This document shows, in pieces, positions 56,986 through 64,000 of a stretch of 64,000 nt of DNA. Source of the stretch: Scalesia atractyloides. Its lineage: Eukaryota > Streptophyta > Magnoliopsida > Asterales > Asteraceae. Location: assembly GCA_947069175.1 (NCBI GenBank), contig CAMTDV010000013.1:58534610-58598609 (forward strand), given 5' to 3'. The translations under genes and the position numbers were made by a program. The notes beneath the pieces are model-generated. The model was not told the DNA's origin and ran no database searches. It was given only the letters and a program-made list of their open reading frames with translations. How positions within the stretch are numbered: position 1 is the stretch's first letter; each line of letters begins with the position of its first letter.

Positions 56986-57302
56986 ACTAGTTGACCATTG
57001 TAGGTCTACCTGCGGATGGTGTTAAACTAGTTCCTTGTTCAAATAACACACACACAAGTGCGGAATCCAAGTGTACATGCAACCAAAGCAAAGTAAAGAA
57101 CACGGGGTAACCAAATATTCACTATCTTGATTAATGAATGAGAACAAGTACAAACATATACACACAATGCTCGTATGACTCAAACAAACTTGTTGTGCCC
57201 TTGTGTCTTCGTCTTCAGAGATAACCAACTCAAGGGGTAACAAGCTCTCTAGGCAGACCAACTAGCTAACCAAGCAATCACCAACTAAGAGGTACATGTC
57301 TG

Positions 57303-57310
57303 CTTATATA
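57303..57310 (-). promoter_or_regulatory. LTR TATA box (Copia-3)
   Basis: TATATAAG on the minus strand. Confidence 0.6.
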
Positions 57311-57751
57311 GTGTCTGTCTATTTTCGTACGAAATACGAGTCTAGACATACTAACACAATATTTCACACGAGACACATCTCCAAAATAATTGGTACGGAA
57401 CAGGTGTTTCGTACAAAATACTTCATTTCGTACGAAACAAGTAACTCACTTGTTACTTGAGACTGTTTCGTACGAATCCTGTGGTTCGCACAAAATACTT
57501 GATTCGTACAAATCCTCTGACTCGCACAGAATCCTTATTCTTGGAGAACGTGTGTAGACATGACGTTTACAAGACTTATCAGTATGCACACATGCAACTT
57601 AACACAGACAAGCTAAGATGTCATACTAGATCAAGATAGAAGGAAATCTCGATCTATTCGACACGACCAAACCTATATAGACACTTGAGCAAAGACCGTA
57701 CAATTACAACTGTAATTAAGAACAAGCGACAGACACAAAACTGTATCAACA

Positions 57752-57762
57752 AACTCCCCCTA
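57752..57762 (-). promoter_or_regulatory. Polypurine tract of Copia-3, duplicated nearby
   Basis: AGGGGGAGTT on the minus strand abuts TGTTGATAC. The phrase GTATCAACAAACTCCCC recurs at about 57820-57836, so LTR edge and tract are present twice. Confidence 0.8.
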
Positions 57763-59442
57763 GGATGTTGCTTGGTCTTTGGTCTTCAAACTTTGGTCTT
57801 CACATAGAATGGTTTGTAGTATCAACAAACTCCCCATAAAGATGTGCTATCCATTGATAGATCTGCTATCCAGTGATTAGAGCATCAGGTCTTCGAACTT
57901 CTAAGAAACTCAAATCTTTCTTGTTTCTTCTTCTGACTTGTCAGATTTCTTCGTTGCTGGTCTTTATTTATGTTCTTTTGTATCAATCTGTACTCTATAG
58001 ACAAATATAATTAGAACATAACTTTCTTAGGGAACACACACAAAAAACTTATCATAATTTCTTCGTATGATTGAAACTTCAAATCTTTCCAACAGCTGAT
58101 TTGAGAAAAACAAGTGACCAAGTCAATCAAATGACAAGATTCATCTGTATGAGATACACACACTCAAACGAATTTCAGATTTTGGTTTTCTTTTGATGAG
58201 TTACTTGTTGCAAGATATTACTTTATGAAGTTGCGATATCACACAAAAGGTACTTTGGCGTATCTTGGTAGAAAACTTTGAGTATCAACTTTGGCTAACT
58301 TTCAAAAAGTAATTACATAAGCAACTAAGTAAACTAGACTTAAAGACTAAATATACAGATAAATTATATATCTATTGAACAATCTTTTTGGAGTTTCAAG
58401 GTAAAAGAATCATACCAGCATTTTAATCTTTGTCAAAGACGTATTAGGTTTTCAAAATTAAACAGATAAGTATTCAACTATGATTATCGGTATTGTTGTC
58501 CACGTAAGGTCAGACTTATCAGATGTAATCATGATTAGGAGATATGATTAAGGTATGGATTTATACTTACTAGCCGGTGTTCAACCACATCACGACACAT
58601 TCCCGTATCAAGATATGCACAAGAGAAAATCTTACCGGTGAGTATGCTGCTTTATCATCTATTTTGATGTATATGAATGATGTGAGATACTCACTTATTT
58701 TTTATTGAAAACAAGCCCTTTGTGATTTAATCACTTATTGATGAGGAACTCAATTTTCATATGCATGCAGGGCACTGGAGTAAGTCCGTGAACAGGTTAG
58801 TACCATCGTACCGATAAAGAGACGAACTTAGCTCCCGCATAAAGCTGTGATATTTTATCACTTATTTTGGGGATGTGATATTTTTATCACTTATTTGAGG
58901 GTCGAATGCGTATGTACACGTATGTATGATATCATGGAAGTTCTAGACTTGCGCCACCGTTATTTTTCGGCAAAAGATTCAACCATGATACCCAGATGAT
59001 AAGCCACATAAAGACCGTATATCTTAGAACCTCAGCACTCAATCAAACGAAATTTCGGTACCAAGACCATATGACAATGAATGGTTCCCACCTGGCGTTC
59101 TGTCTGTTAGGTTTATATCAATCTGCACATTTTAGTTTGATTGTGAGCCTACCGATACATCATAAGTGAAGCTACTTATCAATCTTCTTTCTATGTTTTT
59201 AACCATTTCTGACAGTTTACCGGTGAATTTCATCATCTTCAACTTATCCAAGAAACTTCATTTTTTATTTTTTAATGTTTTTGAATTTTTCTGAATTTTC
59301 TCCCCTTAAACAAGTAGGAAAATAAAAGACATATTTTTGTATTTTCTTGAAATTTACTCCCCCTAAAATATAAAACTGAAAATCTTTTTGTATTTTTAGA
59401 TTTTTAGTAAAGTATATACAAAAATTGTTAGCCATGGTTGAG
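57763..59442 (-). other. Copia-3 spacer between pol and 3' LTR
   Basis: No open frame of interest. Shares the phrases CAAACGAAATTTCGG and TTTAATGTTTTTG..TTTTTC plus CTCCCCCTAAA with the Copia-2 spacer. Confidence 0.5.
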
Positions 59443-61824
59443 TTACTCGGGTTTCACCTTGATGCCATTGACCAAAAGTAGATAATCAAAACGTGATTTA
59501 TCAAAGGCTTTGGTAAAAAGGTCGGACGTTGGTGATTAGTGTGGATTTTAACAACATCGATAAGTCTCTTTTCATAACAATCTCGTATGAAATGATACTT
59601 AATCTCAATGTGTTTTGTTTTTGAATGTTGTACAGGATTCCGAGTGATCTGTAAAGCAGCTTCATTATCAACAAAAATAGGTGTAGTAAGAAATTCAAAA
59701 TCATAGTCGCGCATTTGCTGTTGAATCCATAGAACTTGAGAGCAGCAACTAGAAGCTGAAATATACTAAGCCTCACATGTTGATGCAGCTACACAAATAT
59801 GCTTTTTGCATTGCCACGTGACTAGGCGATTTCCCAAGAACTAACATCATGCTGTTGTTGACTTTGCATCGATTTTGCATCCGCCATGATTAGAATCACT
59901 GAAGCTGTCAGATCAAAGTTATCATCCTTAGGGTACCATAGACCAGTGTCAGGGCGACCCTTTATATAACGAAAGATCCTTTTCACAGCCATCAAATGAG
60001 AAACCTTCGGACTAGATGATAGCGTGCCAGAAGGCATGTTGGGTACATTATGTCGGGTCTTGAAGTAGTAAGATACATTAGAGATCCAATCATAGCGTGA
60101 TAGAGAGATGGTTCTACATGTTCACCCATTCCGTCTGGAGTAATCCTATGATTTTGAGCTAATGGAGTTCCCAAAGGCTTTGAGTCATCCATCTGAAATC
60201 GCTTGAGAATATCTCTGACGTACTTGGTTTGATGGATAAAAATCCCTTCCTTTGATTGCTGAACCTGCAAACCTAAAAAGAAAGTCATTTCTCCCATTGC
60301 ACTCATCTCAAACTTCTCCTGCATAACCTGTTCGAATTCTTTGCACATTCGAGTGTTAGTAGACCCAAATATAATATCATCAACATAAACCTGTACTAGC
60401 AGCAAATCCTCGTCATGTTCCTTGATGAAGAGAGTACAGTCGATCTGGCCTCGTCGAAAACCATTCTTCAACAGATAGGTAGCAACGTTTCATACCAAGC
60501 CTCGGAGCTTGATGAAGACCATATAACGCCTTGTTGAGAAGCAAACCTTGTCAGGATGGAGAGGATCTTCAAAACCTGGTGGTTGCTCAACATATACTTC
60601 CTTTTCTACACACCATGAAAAAATGCACTCTTCACATCCATCTGATAAACGGTGAACTTCTTGAAGGACGCATAAGCCAAAAAGATTCTTATGGCCTCAA
60701 GTCGTGCAACCGGTGCATAAACTTCATTGTAATCGATCCCTTCGACCTGATTAAAACCTTGAACAACCAATCGCGCTTTGTTTCTCACAACAACACCTCG
60801 GTCATCCTTCTTGCACTTGTACACCCATTGAGTACCAATCTTCTTGTAGCCGTCAGGCCTGTCAACCAATTTTCCGGATGCCTAACTTCTGAAACTGCTG
60901 AAGTTCTTCCTGCATGGCTTCAACCCAAGAGTCTTCTTTCATTGCCTCCTTCCAATATTTTGGTTCTACTTGGCACACATAGCAGGCAAAAGACTAATCA
61001 TTCAGACCACCAGATTCCCTGATTTCCGAATACAATCCAACATTCTGGTTGTTTCAAAGCTGATTACGAGTCTGCACACCACTCTGGACATCTCAAATAT
61101 TATTCTTCTAGGATGGATATTATGAATACGAGTTTCTGGCATATCAGGAACTCGAGAATTGATACCCAAATTGTTGATATTCAGATCAACAGTTGCATCG
61201 AGAGTGGATTTGATGACATTGTAGATGCCTGTCCTTCAGTCGTTCCTTGAGGTTGAATATTTGACGTATCATTTGAAAATCCAAGAACCGCACTAGAGGC
61301 AGCTTCATTAGCATCATGAAACTCATCGTCTTCTGATGAAACATTATAATCCGCACCGTCTTCGAATTCCTCATTTTGAACAAGATTGTTAACCGAAGTC
61401 GACACTTGAGGGTTAACAATAATTGGTCGAACTAGTGATGAATCTACTGCAGTATCACTTTCCAGTAACATCTGAGCAGCAGCTGTTGCATCATCAAAAG
61501 TTGACAGATTAAAGGAGTCTAATAGCCCATCGTAGTCAAACATCCAAGGAGCACCCGGAGCTCTTGTAGCTTCTGTATATCTCTGAACCTTGACTTCACC
61601 CCATTCTTCAATCTTCTTCAAAGACAAATTCCACACCCGGAAATTTGGAGTAGCATATCCAAGAAAGAAACCTTCGATAGCCTTGGGACCAAACTTTCCA
61701 TGCGGGTCAATCTAGTACATGGAGCTCCAAAAGGTTCTAAGAAAGAAATATCCGGTTTCCTTTTATGTAACAACTCAAAGCATGTCTTCCCATGTCTCTT
61801 CACCGTCAGAACTCTATTCATCAT
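59443..61824 (-). pseudogene. pol: Copia-3 pol: integrase C-terminus, reverse transcriptase, RNase H
   Basis: From 61824 on the minus strand: integrase C-terminal phrase NRVLTVKRHGKTCFELLHKRKP (quoted in part: HGKTCFELLHKRKP), then an acidic linker (61636-61181). The reverse transcriptase N-part has [34 protein letters not shown] and [10 protein letters not shown] (60869-60606). A frameshift follows in the ALYGL region. RT continues with VQVYVDDIIFGST, the catalytic YVDD, and FFLGLQVQQSKEGIFIHQTK (60471-59992). RNase H has FVDNEAALQITRNPVQHSKT (59714-59560) and the TKAFDKSRFDYLL tail, stop at 59443. Copia order INT-RT-RH is clear. At least three frame changes make it inactive. Gag, protease and the integrase core are absent because another LTR begins at 61824. 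Confidence 0.88.
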
Positions 61825-62392
61825 GTCACACCCTCAATTTCCACTTGCGGAGTATTACCGCGAGGCGTGTGATTAAACCAGAATCTCAGACACTAGCAAT
61901 ATCGAACGACTCTATATGATTTATTTAAACGTTTTCCAAAAACATTTGTTGTAAACATTCATAGTCATTTTCAAAATATCAAGGTTTCAAAGTTTAGCGG
62001 AAGTATTAAAGTAAAGTAACAGGCGCCAACATAAACGCCAAAACCAAAATCCCAAAAATTATTCGTAATTAAAGACTCGATAAAAAATGTCTTGATCAAA
62101 TGCAAGTGAGTGCACCTAGCGCTCCTAGCGTCCTGAGAAACATGCAAAGAAACAAGTGTCAACATTAAAGAAGAGTGAGTTCACAGGTTTTTTTATAAGT
62201 TCACAAGTTCGGTTTAAAAGATTGTTTTTCCCCGTTATCCCTAACCCGGGATAACGACATAGTTCCATTATTCCTAACCTGGAATAATAAGGTTGGTTTG
62301 TAAATAAGTTCAATGTTAACATGTAGGTAGCGAGCCTAAAGTTACTTCACAAAAGAGTTCGCGATCGAAGCTGACTGTTGTTGCCTCTGTGT
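61824..62392 (-). repeat. Partial gypsy-type LTR (minus)
   Basis: Begins TGTCACACCC on the plus strand, the complement of a ...GGGTGTGACA LTR end, exactly at the integrase break. Contains two small hairpins, GTTATCC...GGATAAC (62228-62254) and TTATTCC...GGAATAA (62269-62289). It is interrupted at 62393 by the next LTR, and the remainder is not in the window. Confidence 0.65.
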
Positions 62393-62807
62393 TGTCACAC
62401 CCCGACCCGCAGCGGAAAAACTGATCGGGCATGATTGGGTTTTCATCAAAGCTCATGACATTTATAATAATGTTTCATATTTATTATTACAATTTTAAAG
62501 AAGATCATACAATCAAATCATACAAGTACAACATGTTCTATACATCTTTCTAGACTTCATTATTTTTCTTCTAAGGCACTTTCCTATGTGTTCCTTGCTT
62601 CATCCTGTCCACCTGTATCATGTGTAAAAATGGTTTTTGGGTCAACAAAAAGTTGGCGAGTGAATCCTATGAAAACATTTAAACGTGTTTATTGTATTGA
62701 TTATAAAATAAAGTGCATAACCACATATGAGTAAATGTAGATGTAAATTTATTCACAAAACACATAATATTAAATATTACACACACATACAACAATTGAT
62801 TGTTTTG

Positions 62808-62966
62808 AGGCACGCGTTGTTCAACTCGTCTCCCACGAGGAACTGATGGGCCTAATGAATGAGTTTTGAGGCACGCGTTGTTCAACGAACTGATGGGCCT
62901 AATGAATGAGTTTTGAGGCACGCGTTGTTCAACTCGTCTCCCACGAGGAACTGATGGGCCTAATAA
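62808..62966 (-). repeat. Three-unit minisatellite, third LTR
   Basis: Reverse complement of the GCCCATCAGTTC array, again with the shortened middle unit. Confidence 0.85.
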
Positions 62967-63452
62967 ATAATTTGCATACAACTTGACAATATGTAATACA
63001 TAATAACAAACAATATTTACATTCTAAGTTTAGATCATATAATGGTATAGCACGAGTTTGAATAAGCGAATTAATTTAAGCGACACATGATACACCCCAA
63101 AACATGAATAAAAAGGGGAATTTGTAAGAATTCACTCACATTGGGTGCGTTCGTTTGATGATGATGAATGCGCACTAGTTTTGGGATTTGATCGACGAGG
63201 AAAGACTATCCTAAAATAATAACGAAAAGGTACGGTAAATAAGTGGATTTTATTAACAATTTTAATAGGACTTTTAGATTTATTTTTATGGGTTTAAGGT
63301 CATTCTAACTTTAAAAACATTATTTTTCAGTATTTTTAATTGATTTTTAAATTAAATAAATAAATAAAATTATAGAAAAAAATGTTGACTTTTTGGTGAT
63401 TGACCGTTGACCATTGACTTTGACTGTTGACCGGTTCGGACTTATGTTTGTT

Positions 63453-63531
63453 TGCGCTGAGTGAGGTTCGAACTTGTGACCTCCCGTACGCATGCACGCA
63501 GCTCTACTAACTGAGCTACGTGTCTAACCCG
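63453..63531 (-). other. tRNA-like module 4, third LTR
   Basis: A-box region TAGCTCAGTTAGTAGAGC and B-box region AAGTTCGAACCTCAC on the minus strand. One A-box base and several T-arm bases differ from the other copies. Confidence 0.5.
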
Positions 63532-63616
63532 AAATATTTCTGTTTTAATTATATTTATATACTATTTAATTTATTCAGAATTCATTTATTTTAAAAAGAT
63601 TTTAATTATGTCGAAC

Positions 63617-63701
63617 CGGTGCACATAACAGGTCTCGAACCCGGGACCCGTTGTTTAACATTGCACACAGTCCACCGCTGGACTGTGTGTCTAACCTGGT
63701 T
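63617..63701 (-). other. tRNA-like module 3, third LTR
   Basis: Hairpin CACACAGTCCA...TGGACTGTGTG intact, B box CCGGGTTCGAGACC intact. Confidence 0.55.
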
Positions 63702-63784
63702 AAAATACTGGTTTTTATTAAACTTAACATCTTACAGCGAATTAATACGATTCGGTTTAAAAAAAAAATTTTTATTTCAGAGGA

Positions 63785-63868
63785 TAGGGTCGTGTCAGGG
63801 ATCGAACTCGAGACGTTTGTTTTGTTTGCGCACACAGTCCACCGCTGGACTATGTGTCTAACCCGGTT
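63785..63868 (-). other. tRNA-like module 2, third LTR
   Basis: Same hairpin (one change) and GAGTTCGATCCC B box. Full length, so the 28-base deletion seen at 4385 is private to that 5' LTR. Confidence 0.55.
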
Positions 63869-64000
63869 TAATATCTTGTTTTAATTAAACTTATACCTAA
63901 TGTTCGATTTCACCTTCTTCGTTCAAAAACACAGACAACGATTTATTCTACTGTTCTTGTTTAATTCGATTGACGGACATATAAATGATTAAAATGAAAT

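Larger units (their letters stand above)
53850..57751 (-). repeat. Copia-3 3' LTR, split by a solo LTR
   Basis: TGTTGATAC start at 57751 on the minus strand next to the polypurine tract. Minus-strand TATA at 57303-57310. The lower limit is approximate. Contains short repeats before (53905-54037) and after (56877-56990) the nested LTR, and TCGTACGA palindromes at 57330-57530. Confidence 0.65.
53850..61824 (-). mobile_element. Copia-3: copia element with broken pol, 5' part outside or lost
   Basis: Minus strand: integrase C-terminus at 61824, linker, reverse transcriptase, RNase H with stop at 59443, spacer, polypurine tract 57752-57762, 3' LTR (57751 to about 53850). A solo LTR (54038-56858) interrupts the LTR, and another minus LTR abuts the integrase at 61824. 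No ORF3 domain was seen between pol and the polypurine tract, unlike Copia-1 and Copia-2. Confidence 0.75.
62393..64000 (-). repeat. LTR of the gag-only element family (minus), truncated by window
   Basis: Reverse-complement match to the LTRs at 3108 and 9173, from the GGGGTGTGACA end inward. The base before 62393 is not a primer site, so it is a 3' LTR or a solo LTR. Carries modules 4, 3 and 2 of the tRNA-like set, the minisatellite (62808-62966) and the W-box cluster (63384-63434). Confidence 0.88.

Noticed and set aside
60531..61022. 163-codon plus-strand ORF
   Set aside because: Antisense of the Copia-3 reverse transcriptase region, which has unmistakable motifs on the minus strand.
1..64000. 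CRISPR arrays, bacterial operons, rRNA genes
   Set aside because: No regularly spaced short repeats with unique spacers and no rRNA-like blocks; the content is plant transposons throughout.

Overview
The window is plant nuclear repeat DNA: AT-rich, with no intact host gene that I can demonstrate, and filled by nested LTR retrotransposons plus fragments of DNA transposons. The retrotransposons read as Ty3/gypsy-like elements primed by initiator-Met tRNA (TGGTATCAGAGC site) and SIRE-like Ty1/copia elements carrying a third, env-position ORF. The ORF3 style (a domain with an FW motif near the N-terminus, then a long coiled-coil tail) is what I associate with Asteraceae genomes, so an Asteraceae host is my best inference; it is not proven by the sequence.

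Layout. 1-541: Helitron helicase fragment (minus). 551-27609: an old, broken copia element on the minus strand (Copia-1), split by two younger insertions. The first is a gag-only gypsy-type element with 2.7-kb LTRs at 3108-11935 (TSD AGCTG). The second is a large non-coding LARD-type element with 3.8-4.1-kb LTRs at 14887-25198 (LARD-A). A proline-rich gene-like locus (about 885-2440) lies inside Copia-1's low-coordinate LTR. 27610-30590: non-LTR interval with two related long hairpins, a foldback and a small gene fragment resembling the start of replication protein A. 30590-37971: a second, damaged LARD-type copy (LARD-B), with a solo LTR (31280-33772) inside it. 37972-45426: Copia-2 (minus), with ORF3, a collapsed gag-pol and an internal promoter. 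45431-46225: Mutator-like transposase pseudogene. 46358-50976: solo LTR of the LARD type (TSD CACGA), itself hit by a 924-bp Pack-MULE carrying a piece of an RD19-type cysteine protease (9-bp TSD). 50982-53850: tandem repeats and unassigned sequence with a perfect 34-bp palindrome. About 53850-61824: Copia-3 (minus), its LTR interrupted by a further solo LTR (54038-56858, TSD ACCAA) and its pol broken by frameshifts. 61824-64000: two more minus-strand LTRs, the last from the same family as the gag-only element.

How the parts work together. Copia-1, LARD-A, LARD-B, Copia-2 and Copia-3 all lack at least one function needed to move alone. The gag-only and LARD elements keep recognisable LTRs, priming site and polypurine tract, so they would depend on proteins made elsewhere. 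The observations I rate highest are: tRNA-like modules with pol III A and B boxes inside the LTRs of the gag-only family; an internal TATA promoter and apparent 5' intron in front of ORF3 in Copia-2, with an unspliced counterpart in Copia-1; dense W-box arrays kept in LTRs of the LARD type; a clean Pack-MULE; and the paired long hairpins at 27863-29246.

All family names rest on motifs read by eye. Boundaries supported by TSDs are exact; others are approximate and marked so.
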